A stretch of DNA of 64,000 bases, taken from assembly GCA_021234155.1 (NCBI GenBank), contig JAJEKV010000101.1, positions 2,833,089 through 2,897,088 of the forward strand, in the 5' to 3' direction. Of this stretch, positions 20,676-35,615 are shown in pieces. Position numbers and translations under genes: made by a program. The notes under the pieces are model-generated. The model searched no databases and had not been told where the DNA came from. It was given only the letters and a program-made list of their open reading frames with translations. Numbering within the stretch: position 1 is the stretch's first letter; every line of letters starts with the position of its first letter. The stretch is from Isoetes taiwanensis. Taxonomy: Eukaryota; Streptophyta; Lycopodiopsida; Isoetales; Isoetaceae.

Positions 20676-22340
20676 TTTTTTTTTAAAGTCCACGGAGACC
20701 AATAGGTCATGGGACCCACCCATACAATGGGCTAGTACAATCATTACTACTAGGAGTAAAAAACCCCTGCCTCGAAAGGTTTTCAAGGGAAAAACCTTTG
20801 CAGTAATGATGATAGTAGACAAACGGAGATATTGACTACTGAGGGCTCAGTAATTGCAGATGTTTATCTAGAACCTCAAGTATGTATAATGCCAAGTCAT
20901 GCACAGATGGTGCTCTGAGAAGTTGTGGAAGCGTGGGAATGGAATGCTAAGGTCAAAAATGATTGGGACTATCTCAAAAGCGTGGCAACTCAGAAGAGTA
21001 TGGCATCTTCAATAACCTTGGAATCGAAAACAGCACATAGTCTCGCTTCCACGCAATTGCGCCGGCTCCCATCTACTGTCTCAATCAACAGTAGCATTGT
21101 GGGACCTCGCGGCGAATTGATGCAATAGCTACAAGCTTGTTCCTGGACAATGAAGCAAGCAAATAAGCTTGGGGCCCCGTGCCAAGGTGGGATTTATGTG
21201 TGCATGATAATGACCCGGTTTTCACTTGGGCCAAAGTAATCTGCGCCCCATATCTTTTGAGAAAAACGATCATTGAGATATTGTTGCAAAAGCTCGGGAT
21301 CGAATCGCAAGCATCATGCAAAGGTTTCAGTTGTAATGACCAACGGGCAAACCATGTAGTGCAATGCTCTTTCTAACATCGTTTCAAACGCCGAGGAGAT
21401 TCAGCCATGGCAAGTGCAAGAACGGGATACCTAACATCATCCATGTGGTGCACCTTTGATATAGTGGAGATGGCGCTTCATGGCAGAATGTTGAAGAGGC
21501 CAAAACCCGTCTCTTGTAAAATAATAGCATAGGGCACCGTTGTTTTAACTCCGAGGTCGTAAGTGAGAAAGGACTTTTGCACCCGCTCCAAGCTCTCCCA
21601 AGCACTAGCACTAATGGCAGCCCCCACACTTGAGTAACCATACAAGAAAACATGCTCTACCAAAGCCCCAAAACAAGTGGGCTTTTCCGTGGCTAATCAA
21701 ATTTCTCTAGCGAAAACAATTGTTTTGCATTGCATAGAGTGCTCTCCATCCAGCAGCCCACCGCTTGGTAATACAATCGCTCCCAAAGTGTGTTCTTACA
21801 GAATTCTACACCAAGATACTTGTAGCTACTTCACGGCTATCATAATGCATAGGGGGAACATTGTGATGAGAAGATTGAACTACCAAAAGCTTGGTCTTTT
21901 GGAGATTAACACGCTTGAGACTGTTGTTCTCACAAAAACCGTCAAGCGAGCATGTAAATGTCATTTTGCATACTAGCGGCGGTATGTGCGGAAGTGAAAC
22001 ATCATCAGCATACATAAGTTGCCTAATGATATAGTGTGCCAAATGTGGACCTCTGCCGCCATGATTATCAAGCCATTCTTCCAATTGATCAATGTACAAG
22101 CCAAAGAGTGTAGGAGATAAAGGGCAACCCTAATGAACTCCAATATTGCTAGTGATTTGAGTACCTGATGCTGGAAATTTAGCAAAAACCCTTTCATAGA
22201 GCCGATAAACTGCATTTTGAAGATCTTGTGGAACCCCAAGTGCCTGCAAGCGCTGCCAAAGAAGCTCGCGTGGTACTGTATCAAAAACCGACTCCAGAAT
22301 TTAGAAGGCTTGCACCAAAAACCGACTCCAGAATTTTTGT
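20611..22340 (-). mobile_element. LINE remnant 2 (RT to 3' tail)
   Basis: On the minus strand the RT reads FDTVPRELLWQRLQALGVP, YERVFAKFPASG, GCPLSPTLFGLYIDQLEEWL, then LMYADDVSL with the catalytic YADD, FCENNSL and LQKTKLLVV. The codon before GCPLSP is TAG at 22130-22132, where the family has Gln. A C-terminal region (YGSSVWGAAISASAWESLER near 21640) and a 3' end with TGGGTCCCATGACC at about 20720 lead to the (CTATT)n tail. A 34-bp duplication sits at 22283-22336. The copy is 5'-truncated. Confidence 0.88.
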
Positions 22341-25045
<2,705 letters not shown>

Positions 25046-25930
25046 ATGCGTTTTAAAATTATTTTTGGATAAGGCCAATGACAGTTTACAGCAGCAGAAG
25101 GAAGAATTGGAAAGGAAAGTGAAATTGGTTGAAGAAATTGAGGCTAACTCTTTAGCAGTAAAGAGCAGATGTAAATACATAAATGTAATGGATAAAGGGA
25201 ATTCAAGCTTCTTTTTAAGAACAGCTAAGAGCAGAATGGTTAATAATGGTATTGTTCAAGTCAAAAGAGCAGCAAGTGCACTACTTGAAAAGCAGCAAGA
25301 AATTGAAGACTTCTTTCATATGGAATATGGAACAAAGTTTGGAGCAATACTTTGAAATGATTCCAATGGAGCCTCAAACTCATGAGGATAATGATCTACT
25401 GAAGATCCCTGATGAGAAGGAAATATGAGAGACAATTAGGTCTATGGCTAAAGGTAAAAGTTCTGGGCCTGATGGCTTTCAACCTGAATTTTATGAAGAA
25501 TTTTGGGATATTCTTAAAGATGACATGATCACTTTTATCCAAGGGGCTTGGAAAGCTAAGAAATTGAATCCTGCTATCAATGCTGAACATATCACGCTGA
25601 TTTCTAAAGTGCAGAATCCAATGCATTTGGCTGATTGGAGACCTATTTCATTAGCAAATACAACATATAAAATTCTGGCCAAGATTCTTGCAAATAGATT
25701 GAAACCGGGACTTCATAAGCTTATTAGCCCGTGTCAAACAACTTTTTTTGCAACAAAGAAATATCTTGGAGAACTACATTGGGATAGCAGAGGGATTACA
25801 TTGGAATGAACTATCAGGCCAAAGATGTATGTTACTTAAATTGGATTTTCAAAGGGCGTATGACACAATAAATTGGCAGTTTTTGGAAAGGGCTATGAAA
25901 CACTTGGGATTCCATGAAGATGTTTATTAG
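25046..25930 (+). mobile_element. LINE remnant 3 (linker and N-terminal RT)
   Basis: Plus-strand frames read AKEELE-type coiled sequence (QQKEELERKVKLVEEIEA) and GNSSFFLRTAKSR, then the RT N-terminus GKSSGPDGFQPEFYEEFW, ADWRPISLANTTYKILAKIL, NRLKPGLHKLISPCQT and LKLDFQRAYDTINW, with frame changes. This is the canonical plant L1 RT order. The copy ends just after the first catalytic Asp region, so the YADD part is missing. Stops at 25353, 25426 and later show decay. Confidence 0.88.
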
Positions 25931-26523
25931 AAAATATGGAGTTTGAATTGTACAACATCTTCAGCTCTAATTATTAAGCACGATTTAATTAATTAGAGAA
26001 TTTCGGAATTCTCGTTGAGCATGAAATAGGTTCTTGGTTGTCTATAAAACACCGCAAGTGGTTGCAGTAGAGTAAAAGTTGACGGTTTTTTCGCTGTTTT
26101 TTGGTCACAACCAGTGATGTATCCGACTTTGACATGTATAAGGCTATCCCAAGCTCCTTTGTGAGTAAGAGCAGTCCACAAGAAAGAGTAAAAATACTCA
26201 GCAGGATCGCGATGGCGAAGATTTGAAGCTGCCTAGCTAGCCCATAGATATAATATCACAAGTCCGTTAAGGTCTACACATGGATAAAAAGAAATCAAAG
26301 TGATAATGAGGATCGTGGTGGCGAACATTTTGAGCTGTTAAGGTACCCAATAATTCTGCCAATAATTCTAAGAAAGTGCTAGCAAATATCGAGTGAAGGA
26401 AAGTTTAGACAAGAAACAAAACTCAAACAATAAGAAAACTCAAAGATGTGGAAAACTTCAAAGCATTGTAAGTTATATTCCTCAAACATTTCAATGTACA
26501 TTACTTTGCCAGAGGGGCAGAAA
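25931..26523. other. Intergenic, no gene recognised
   Basis: AT-rich sequence between LINE remnant 3 and the end of locus A. A small palindrome GAGAATTTCGGAATTCTC lies near 25995. It may include the 3' untranslated region of locus A. Confidence 0.4.
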
Positions 26524-29503
26524 TTAGTCCATCTGGGTTTCTGATACTGACTCAGGTACAACACCTATCTCAGCAGCTATCCTAGCAACATGTTCCTGCC
26601 CCCTTTGTATAACCTCTGCTGTGTCCATCTCACTATAGCCTGTTACATCTGGGATGTCTACAGACATGGCCTGTGCAAGGACTTGGATATGTGGATCCGG
26701 TCCTTCAGTCTCAGTATCCATAGCGCTGCCTTCGACCGCTGCGCCACTCTGCACAGCACAGGCGATATCGGGTGCATGGAAGAGCTTCTGTTTCTTGGCT
26801 GGAACCTGATGCTCTTGTGTACCTGATGGCTCACCCTCTTGATCCGCAGGGTCCACGTCCATGCCTACGTATTCGAAACTCGACCCGCCTGTCAAGAAAG
26901 GCATGTAGGCATCAAATTTTTTGTTTAAAGCCCCCAATTTTTGAAACACGGGCTCTAGCGCAATAATACCTTTCTCAGTAGACTCCAGAAGTCTTTTCGT
27001 TTCCTGCATCCTTTCCTCATAGCTTTTCTCATCCATTTGATCCAAGATTTCATCAATTTTAGATATATCTGTTTTCTGGGTAATGTTTAAATTGATCTTG
27101 TCAGGATCATTTACAGGCTCTGCCTTCTCCTCTTCAACTGTCTCCCCAGTGCCCTGGCCAACCATTTTTTCGAGCTTATCCAGGAAAGCCCTCAAAAATC
27201 AGCATACTTTACCCTGGCTTTCGAAAGAAATACTTTTCTTTCTCTGCATTAAGGCGACACGGGAAGCAGTACCTGCTGAGAAGAAATCAAGGACACAACC
27301 ATCCTTGGGCACAAGCTTGTCAACTATGTAGTAAGCATATGATGTCTTCAACTGGCACTTCAGCACGTGATCACCTTCCATTCCGACAAACTTGTACCTG
27401 GGTTTACCCGTGAAGTAAGTCTGCCATTTTTTCTTCATTTTCTCATCAGTTTCTTCGTTACCAGTGACAGGCATTGGTGGCAAGGGGGTGTTCTTTGGTG
27501 CAGTGCTCACCTGTGTGAAATGAAGCTCCAGCTCCGGCATTATCGAGTTGACCCTGGAGTCGCTTCTGTTAATACACATATGGGTGATGTAATACTGATA
27601 TTCCTTCATCCTTTTCTTGTTCACCCATCCTGGCTCGTCCGATGTGCCTACTGAAATATGGGACCCGCTTTGAATCTGTTTTTGGCTGTACAAGCAATCT
27701 GGCAAGTTCACAGACCGCATCAGAATCACCAGGTGATAAATGTTAGCAGTTGTCATGCTGGATATTCTTGTGAAGAGTTCCATGTATTTTTTGCACGTCC
27801 ATAATGCAGAGAATCCTCTAATGTCTATGAACACCAAAGTTGCATTCTCAGATACTGGAGTGGAGGTAGGAATCCCTTCCTTTGTCACAGCATGTACAAC
27901 ATTTTTCTTCTCCTTGATTTTGATAGCCTCTTCAGGCTTCAAAATCGATCTAATGGGTTCTAGAAATGCAACGGGCAAATTACCCACAACATGATCCTTA
28001 TTATAATTGGCTTTCACGTACTCTGTATCCGAATCAGATATATCCAGAATCCGCTGTTCCGTGAAAGCAGGAAATTCAGAAAGCAATTCTTCCCAAAAAG
28101 TGTATTCTTTCTGAAGCAAGGTGGAAGCGTATGACAAAATCTCTTTCCGCATGAAAATCAAGCTTCTAATATCAATGGCGCACTGCTTGCAATCAAACCT
28201 GCCATGATATCCGGCTTGCACCTTAATGTATGTCTTTCCTTCCAAAATCTCATCAAGAAGTTGAGAAACCTCTGCATTAGACATGCCTCGAAGGTATCTT
28301 AACCAGGTTTTGTTGAAGAACTCCTTCGAGGGCTTATCAGGAAAATCTCCATGCTCATCACAGATTTTTTTGTTGACCCATTTGTTGGCCACTTCCATTA
28401 ATTTTCTGAAGACCCGCTCCTCCATAAAAATAAATTGTTTTTCGTCTTTTAGCTCCTTCACCTTCAATGTTGTGGTAGCTATCTCGTGGAAGTCCTACAA
28501 AACAAATGGTCAGGAAAATCGCGGCCGCGATGTTCATGAGCTAAGATAAGAAAAATACCTTCCATGCTGAGGTTGTAGCAGTACCAATGGGACCTTGCGG
28601 AGGACATCCATACGCCTTATGTTGATGCCGCAGCTGTTGAAGCTTCTCTAACAATGGCTCTCTATATACAGTGCTAGCAATGACTTCATTGCACTGAATG
28701 CTCAATTCAATATATTCTCTATCTGTCAAGTTTCTATTAAGCACTCTTGTTCTTCTCCTGGCGTAGGCTTTAGCAAACTCTAGCCGTTGTTCCAGCTCTC
28801 CAACAATACCGCAGAGCAATTGAGCTGCACATATACTGTGGTTACCAGATATTATCCAAAATTTCTTGCCCTTCAAATCAGCTTCTGTGCTCCACGTGAT
28901 CTTTTTCCTGAAATAATGTGCACTTATAAGTTAGGAAGCCACAAACCAGAAATGATGGACAATAACAATCACCTGGTAATGGGATCGAAGGGGACAACAT
29001 CGGCCGGTGTGAGCACCTCCGTAGGATATGTCTTGAAACTCTTCACGAGAGTCTGCACATGGTCGTTTGAACGCATTCGATGCGTGAGGTTAGCAGGAGC
29101 TGGCTCGCAATCAAAGATAGAGACTTTCATAAACCAGTTCACACCAAGCGGATAGAACCGTTTGAATTGTTCAAGCTTCTGTGCAGTTTGTTCTGCCAAT
29201 TTGCGTTCTTCCTCAGGATTGAATTTAAGCTCGGTCGGCAGTTCAGAAACGACGGGCCATATTAAGCTCTTCGACGATGAAACACCTGAGACGGAAGGGG
29301 GTGTGCGGGAAGAAGAAGGTTCTCCTGTCAGAAGTAGTCAGTTTGCGGAGGTTGATCGTGAACTTAGATATCTTACTTGGGACAGTAGTATGTGTCATCA
29401 CAATAGGGGGAGCACAAATAGCCAAAGGCTGAGTAGGAATAATAGCAGAAGGTTGGGCAGTGGCAACCAGCTCCAGACAGGGCTCTGGTGTGGGTAGAGT
29501 CCT
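26524..29503 (-). pseudogene. Locus A: spliced ParB-like / amino-methyltransferase-like protein
   Basis: Four exons join in frame with GT-AG introns of 52, 65 and 64 bp: 29503-29377, 29324-28973, 28907-28559, 28494-26524. A Pro/Ser-rich lead precedes a ParB-like segment (WFMKVSIFDCEP, VQTLVKSFKTYPTEVL, then FWIISGNHSICAAQLL in the place of the GxHR..A box). A helical middle with a CxxC pair (FDCKQC) follows. Next is a permuted methyltransferase-like domain: ATLVFIDIRGF at the motif IV position (about 27825) and VLDFFSAGTASRVAL like AdoMet motif I (about 27290). The tail is acidic and coiled. The DPPY-type tetrad is replaced by DIRG, so catalysis is doubtful. An in-frame TGA at 27199-27201 splits the tail from the rest. 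The first exon begins at an acceptor and upstream exons are missing where the repeat at 29575 starts. Family assignment is by motif pattern; the splice joints are strong evidence of a real gene. Confidence 0.65.
28518..28531. repeat. 14-bp GC-core palindrome in a locus A intron
   Basis: ATCGCGGCCGCGAT is a perfect palindrome inside the 64-bp intron 28495-28558. It is the same length as the palindrome in locus B introns but has a different core. Confidence 0.7.
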
Positions 29504-29574
29504 CTGCTAAAGAAACGGGCTTTACATGCTTTTTCTTCGCCTGAGCTCTTAACCAGTTAGTGTTCATTACCGAA

Positions 29575-30005
29575 TATGGCTGCCATTTTTTTTTTATAAG
29601 TTATTAGTACTGTCATCATATTGGAACAGGTCCATTTGGTTCAAAAAGCATGATAGAGCATGTATGGCTGCCATTTTTAATAAGTTATTAGCATTGTCAT
29701 CAGATAAGTGGAGCATGGAACAGGTCCATTTGGCTCAACTTTTTATCAACTTAAAGCTCCGTCTACATCTTTTATATCATTTTGTGTGATTCTTATCGTA
29801 AGTATATCAAGCAGATTCTTTATTGTTTCATTCAATTTTGAGATTTCACTTTCTTAAGAATGGCTATGTTCCTTAGGCCAGATGCAAGTATATGTGAGAT
29901 TTTTGTTCATATAAAATTTACCTCATCCATTTCCTTTTTCTAGGTCGCCATAATGTTTCTGGTGTACACCTTTGGGACATCTAGCAATTCGCTTCATGAG
30001 TATCA
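29575..30005. repeat. Direct repeat, copy 1
   Basis: About 430 bp closely matching 35616-36042, from atggctgcc through the shared ttaggccagatgcaagtata to catgagtatca. Inside, a unit of about 95 bp (taataagttattag, gtccatttgg) is itself duplicated. A TTTTTCTAGGTCGCC acceptor-like site suggests an old exon boundary. The repeat cuts off the 5' side of locus A. Confidence 0.85.
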
Positions 30006-30011
30006 ACTCTC

Positions 30012-30520
30012 CAAGATGATGACACTTTACTGGGATCATAAACGATATCATAAATTAGTTAAAAAAAAAAAAAAAAAAAAAAAAACTAGAAATCACTCTG
30101 TTTTTTCAGCACCCCATTGACGACATCCTCACCATGTACATGATTGCTCTATTAGTGCATTCTTTGACATGGCGGCAGTTATAATACATTACATGCACAA
30201 AGTGCAAAGCCATATTTTATAGCACAAAGCCAGCTCGGCAGAAAGATTTACTATTCAAAAGATTTGCTATTCAAGAGAGCGAGAACTAATGCTCCAGTGC
30301 TGGATTCAATCGATGCACAAGAATTAAGCAGTAAACTACAAACTCAGAGTAAAAGGTAAGCATATTTCCTAAAATATATTGAAAGCATATTTAGAATTTG
30401 TCCACTCATAAATATACTTATAAATCATAAATATACTTATAAATAAAACATATTTATTTTATTCTAAAATAAATATACTTATTTATAAGTATATTTATGA
30501 GTATACTTATTTAAATTCTT
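30012..30520. repeat. Long inverted repeat, left arm
   Basis: This 509-bp arm matches the reverse complement of 34797-35321, starting caagatgatga.actttactggg and including ttcagcaccccattga and ctccagtgctggattcaa. It contains a run of about 25 A at 30060, where the right arm has only 7. The inner end is a TATACTTATAA-rich tract. Confidence 0.9.
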
Positions 30521-33500
30521 GTTTACACTTTATTTCTAAAAATATTTAGAATTCTTATTTATACTTTATTTAGAATTTTTATTTATACTTTATTTATCTA
30601 CACATATATAATCGAGACACACCAAGATTCGATTCCCAGATTCCTCAGATTCCTGGGTGGGGGAAAAAATCGTGAGGGAAAAATATACCTGCAAAAATTT
30701 CGAATGATGCCACGTTTTTGTCCTTATCCGGTTCGGAGAAATCCGCTCCGTCAATTCCGGTCATTTTTGGTAGGGAGGGCAACATCGCAGCAGATTAGAA
30801 GACTTCTGAGAACAAAAGGCAGGCCGCCAGCAGGGTTTTTCACCCTAATTCTCACAGTAACTCATACTGATTGTTTGGGTTAGAAGCATTCTCATTGCAA
30901 ATAGCTGGGCTTGGTTAGTTGATCGTTCTTAGTGTGCTGCAAGGTACTGTTTATTTTGCCTTTGATCTTGGTACCGGGCTTTGGATTGTGGCATTTCATT
31001 TGACACTCTTTATTTATATGCAGATTATGGGTCTCCTTGCAAAAATCGCTGGGCTCAGGGGCTGTTCTTTGTCCCCTGCTTTGGCCCCTTTTCTAGAAAT
31101 GCCCTGTTGGTCTGTTCCACAGTTCAGGGGGCACAGAAGTGGTCCGCATTCTTCCGCAGGTAAACTGTTGTTGAATGTGGCCGTAAAGTTGAATGATAAT
31201 CTTATTTCCTGCATGTGATCCAACACGGCAATGATAGTGCATCATTTATTCATGTCGGAACTGGCTATGGCGGTCTGCAGCAGAGAATGAAGAAGAAAAA
31301 ATGAGCAGTCAGATGTTCTGTTGGCCTGTTCTATTCGTTCACGACTATAAATTCATGGCAAATAGCTCCTCTGGATCAACTGCATGGTATACAAGATGAT
31401 TGCTGCTGCTGCAAGCAATCATCGGTCTATTATCAAGTATCTACTTCCTATCACAACGCGCGACAATGTAGAGCTATGGCCAAAGGCTTACCCCATTAAA
31501 CCTGCACGGCTTGGCCTCAGATATGAAGATACCCTTGCTTACCCGAAATTGGTTTATGTGCGGTGATTAGGGTATGAGCAAGGGTTACCCCATTACACAC
31601 CGCACGGCTTGGCCTCGGATATGAAGATGTTTGGTTGCATCTTTGAAGATGGTGTCCGGTCGCACCTGGTTTTTGGTTCGTCAAAAATGCAGACCCCAGG
31701 TCCAAGGTTAGATTTTTTTTTTTCTCGGTGCTGTAGAAGGGCAGTCCACCAAATCGGGCGATGCAAGAACAAAGGCGCAAGCCTTTGGCCTCTGATTTCA
31801 GGATAAACCAATTTCTCCTGGAAGGTTCTGAAGCGAGAACTACACAAGTAAAAGCAAGGCCACTGACGCCATAGATCAGCCCATTGATCCAATTTCCGAT
31901 CTCCATAGCCGAGGAAGCAAGAGCAGAGGGCTATTAAATCGATGTGCCAGCCGGCAGCCATGGCTGCGCCAATGGCAATGCTGATAACGGGTCCCGTAAT
32001 GCCCATCGGGCTATGTAACAAAAGTTTTGACAAATTTCTATTCTGTTTTCAACCAGCAAGTCTTTAATTTTCATGCTTTATATGTTGGGTTTAGCACATA
32101 GAGATGCATATTATAGTTCTGTTGCTTTATTGAAATCTGTCATGTCCTTTTCCACAGATTGTAAAAATCGATACACATGTAATACATAAATATTTTCTTT
32201 CTTTTATATTATTTTTAAAATGACTTATATGATATAGGTGCACATTATATCCTTCTAGAGTAGAATATTTGCTAGCTTAAGTAGATACATTGCCCTGGCC
32301 TATCTTCAGCACACATGTCCTAGAAGGCCTTGCCCTTACTTCTAATGTGATATTGGCAAGCCGAGGTGCATATCCCCATCCCCAAGATAATAATTAAAAC
32401 TTATGGAAGGGGATATCAAACGAGGCGTTCCTTTCATGATGTGAATGATAATTGAATGACTTTTCTCTCTACGTTATGAGACAACATATTTGCGTTCTAA
32501 CTTTTCACTACTTTGTCATTTCTGGGTTGAGGCTCAAAATAGGAAAACAAACTTGGAAGTCATGGCCCTCTAAATGGGCCATAGTGAATCAAAATTTCTT
32601 TGCGTGTCATAAATATGCAACCTCTATGTCATAAATATGTTAGGTAGTTGTGGTCCTTTCCGTTGAAGAGAAATGTTCGCGGCGGCCTTGGCCGCCGCGA
32701 TAAATTTCTTGTAGGTATAAATTATACTTATTTAAGTATAAACTATATTTATTTATACTTACAATTTTTTGCCAATTATTTTTCTATTCCTAATTTTTTT
32801 CCCCACTCAGTAATCTAATGCATCGAATCTTAGGAATCTAGCAAAAATGATTTATATAAGAGTAGAAAAGGCTACCGCGGCAAAAATTCGAGAACGAAGA
32901 GCAGAGCTATGGCTCGAGGTTATGGTTATCGCGCATCATTTTTCATCAATTGCGCTCAACCAGGTAACCCGTCTAACTCCTCCAAAATCGTTTGTATGAG
33001 GAATCAGACCGTGACACAGGACCTTGCAACTGTAGCAATTTTTGGTGATGAACAATCTGTTTGTCTTTTGCAAAGTAATATTAGATGCTTTCTACATTAC
33101 ATGGTAAGCATTTTTTAAGCTTAAAACAATAGACTCTGTGGAATGATGAAAAAGATGTAGATCTGATCTTTGCACAATTTTGGATCCAAGAATGTGTGCT
33201 AGATGGCATGAGATTTTCCAGTTCTTTGACCTTACTTATATTCACAATTTGACTGGTAGATTAAATTGGAATGTACACCCCATTTTTTATCTTCAGAATG
33301 TGCAACACTAGAATATATTTTGCATTGCGGAGTGCTAAATTAATATATACATCATATAATCATCCTTCTCTGATGTGTTCCCAAAGCCATCTCTACATGC
33401 TGCAGCCATTGTAATGCTTTACACATTGTAACATTAGATAATTAATGAAGTAAAACAAGGTTCAGCACATTTGCAATTCAAGATTCAACACATTTGCAAT

Positions 33501-33597
33501 TCAAGCATTGATCTCTGTTGCTCTTCTGCTCTCTTCCATAGTTTCTTTATACATGTCCATAGTCAGCCTATGTTGTTTCTCTTCCTGTATTTGCCAC
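30521..33597. other. Interior of the inverted-repeat element, exon-like fragments only
   Basis: A plus-strand exon-like piece lies between an acceptor (TTTATATGCAG, about 31023) and a donor (CGCAG/GTAAAC, about 31160), encoding RWAQGLFFVPCFGPFSRNAL and QGAQKWSAFFRR. On the minus strand near 32000-31840 hydrophobic sequence (GITGPVISIAIGAAMAAGWH, NWINGLIYGVSGLAF) occurs in two frames. About 46 bp around 31487 recur at 31581. None matches a family I know. These may be captured host-gene pieces. Confidence 0.35.
32677..32700. repeat. GC-rich perfect inverted repeat
   Basis: TCGCGGCGGCC and GGCCGCCGCGA flank TT, with weaker pairing continuing outward (AGAAAT / ATTTCT). It stands out sharply in AT-rich DNA. 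It may be the abutting ends of an element or an extrudable hairpin. Confidence 0.8.
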
Positions 33598-33872
33598 CTT
33601 TCTTTCTTTCTTTCTACAAGTAAAAATATAAACTTATAATTATAAATTATAAGATTTATAAGTATAATTTATACTTAAAATATAAGTATATACTTATAAA
33701 TAAAGTATAAATTTATACTTTATACTTAAATAAGTATAAATTTATAATTTATACTTAAATAAATTTGTATTTGTAATTTATACTTATAAATAAAGTATAA
33801 ATAAGTATAATTTATACTTAAATAAGTATAATCTATACTTAAATAAATTTATACTTATAAATAAAATATAAA
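33598..33872. repeat. AT-only self-complementary tract
   Basis: After a (TTTC)n run at 33598-33614, overlapping TATACTTATAA, AAATAAGTATAA and TTATACTTAAA strings fill the stretch. The same vocabulary occurs at 30410-30600, 32715-32770 and 34797-34900. It can fold extensively on itself. Confidence 0.75.
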
Positions 33873-33875
33873 TAA

Positions 33876-34795
33876 GGGTAGTTTCCCACTCGTAATTAGG
33901 TTAGGTTAACTTAACCAGTTGGTTATCTCTTAACTTAATGGAAAGTAGGTTGTGATTTCCCATTAAAGTCATCAAGTTAAGACTAACTTAAAGGATTGTG
34001 AAAATATGCATTCGCACTATACCATTTATGGACCACTTAGGTTAAGCTCATGAAATCAACTTAACCTAACCTTTATAATAAGCTTGTGCTTCACACTAGT
34101 AGTTAAGAAGTTTTGTTAGGTTAGAGATAAATGTGTTCGTTTCTCACTTCAGTTAAAAGATACGGTTAAGTTAAATGGAGGATATGACTTTTTTTGTCGA
34201 GTTACTATTTTTGTGAATTGTTTGACTACCTAGTAAAATCTAGTAAAGTGGTTGACTCTCTAGTCAATGAGTTGACTTTTTGTTAACTTAGACAATTTCT
34301 CGCCAATAAATTGTCTTGTAGTCAACTCTTTCCATTTTAATACTTTCTAGTCAAGTACTACGTGACCAGTTAATCAATCGTAGAATTCTTAAAACCCACC
34401 TCCCATTTTAATGTTTTTTATTCAATCTATCAAACTAATAAGACACTTGGTCAACTAGCTGGCATCCTTGTTAAAATTATGATTTAAGAGTCTAACCTAA
34501 CTGGAACTATTTCTCACTCATAGTTAAGTTAGCTTAATGCTTAACCAAAAAGTTAGAAGTTAAGTGGACCTTGCTTAGGTCACTTAACTTTTGCACTAGT
34601 TGGTTAAATATTTTAAAATTTGGTTAAAAAAATAACTTAACTTTTTCTAGTGAGAAGGATGCTCAGTTAAGTTAACGAACAGTTAAAAATTAACTGGAAT
34701 TAACTTAACTGGTATTAACTTAAGGGTCAGTGGGAAAGCAAGTTCCAGTTATTTTCCCTATTTAACTTAACTTAATGGCAAGTGGGAAATGATCC
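33876..34795. mobile_element. Tourist-like MITE, 920 bp
   Basis: The ends read inward GGGTAGTTTCCCACT and GGATCATTTCCCACT, then ATTAGGTTAGGTTAA and ATTAAGTTAAGTTAA. TAA flanks both sides (33873-33875, 34796-34798), the TWA-type duplication of PIF/Harbinger and Tourist elements. The interior is full of GTTAAG and CTTAAC strings and codes for nothing. It inserted at the inner edge of the right inverted-repeat arm. Confidence 0.75.
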
Positions 34796-34796
34796 T

Positions 34797-35321
34797 AAGA
34801 ATTCTAAATAGATATACTCATAAATATACTTATAAATAAGTATATTTATTTTAGAATAAAATGAATATGCTTTATTTATAATTTATAAGTATGTTTATTA
34901 GTGGACAAATTCTAAATATGCTTTCAGTATATTTTAGGAAATATGGTTACCCTTTTCTGTACTCTGAGTTTGTCGTTCACTACTTAATTCTCGTGCATCG
35001 ATTGAATCCAGCACTGGAGCAATAGTACTCGCTCTCTTGAATAACTCTCTTGAATAGCAAATCTTTTGAATAGTAAATCTTTCTGCCGACCCATGGCTCC
35101 ACATTTTTTATAAAATATGGTTTTGTGCTATAAAATATTGCTTTGTTCTTTGTGCATGTAATGTATTATAGCTGCGGCCGTGTCAAAGAACGCACTAATA
35201 GAGCAATCATGTACACGTTGAGGATGTCTTCAATGGGGTGCTGAAAAAACAGAGTGATTTCTAGTTTTTTTTAACTAATTTATGATATCCTTTATGATCC
35301 CAGTAAAGTATCATCATCTTG
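34797..35321. repeat. Long inverted repeat, right arm
   Basis: Partner of 30012-30520 in opposite orientation; differences are scattered substitutions and short indels, including a duplicated ataactctcttgaat near 35040. With the left arm it encloses about 4.3 kb, including the MITE. Confidence 0.9.
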
Positions 35322-35615
35322 AAGAGGCCATAAAATCAGTAATCCTTTATTGCCAGGAATTGTGCACCAAAAGCTTGTTAGTCCTGCAGTTAGAAAGCAC
35401 ATAATGCAAGTTGTAAGAGAGGTTCATGGGCTTCATCAGAAGGATTGTGTGAGATCTTTGATAAAGATCATGGTGTGATAGGCCCAAAACCAAAGGTAAA
35501 CAAGATTTATTTTCATTTACTTTTAAGTCATATTATCCCTTTCAGTGGCGAGGAACACATTTCTTTTGTTTTAGGTCACATGTGGTTCCAGCAATAAAGA
35601 GCATGATAGAGCATG
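35322..35615 (+). other. Exon-like stretch beside the inverted repeat
   Basis: A plus-strand frame near 35350-35480 reads PLLPGIVHQKLVSPAVRKH and VVREVHGLHQKDCVRSLI, then stops, and a GGTAAAC donor-like site follows at about 35495. TTTTGTTTTAG ends near 35575 like an acceptor. It looks like part of a spliced gene, but I cannot name it. Confidence 0.35.

Noticed and set aside
31517-32033. Photosystem- or transporter-like membrane protein on the minus strand
   Set aside because: Hydrophobic segments occur but in two different frames without a family motif; only noted as exon-like.
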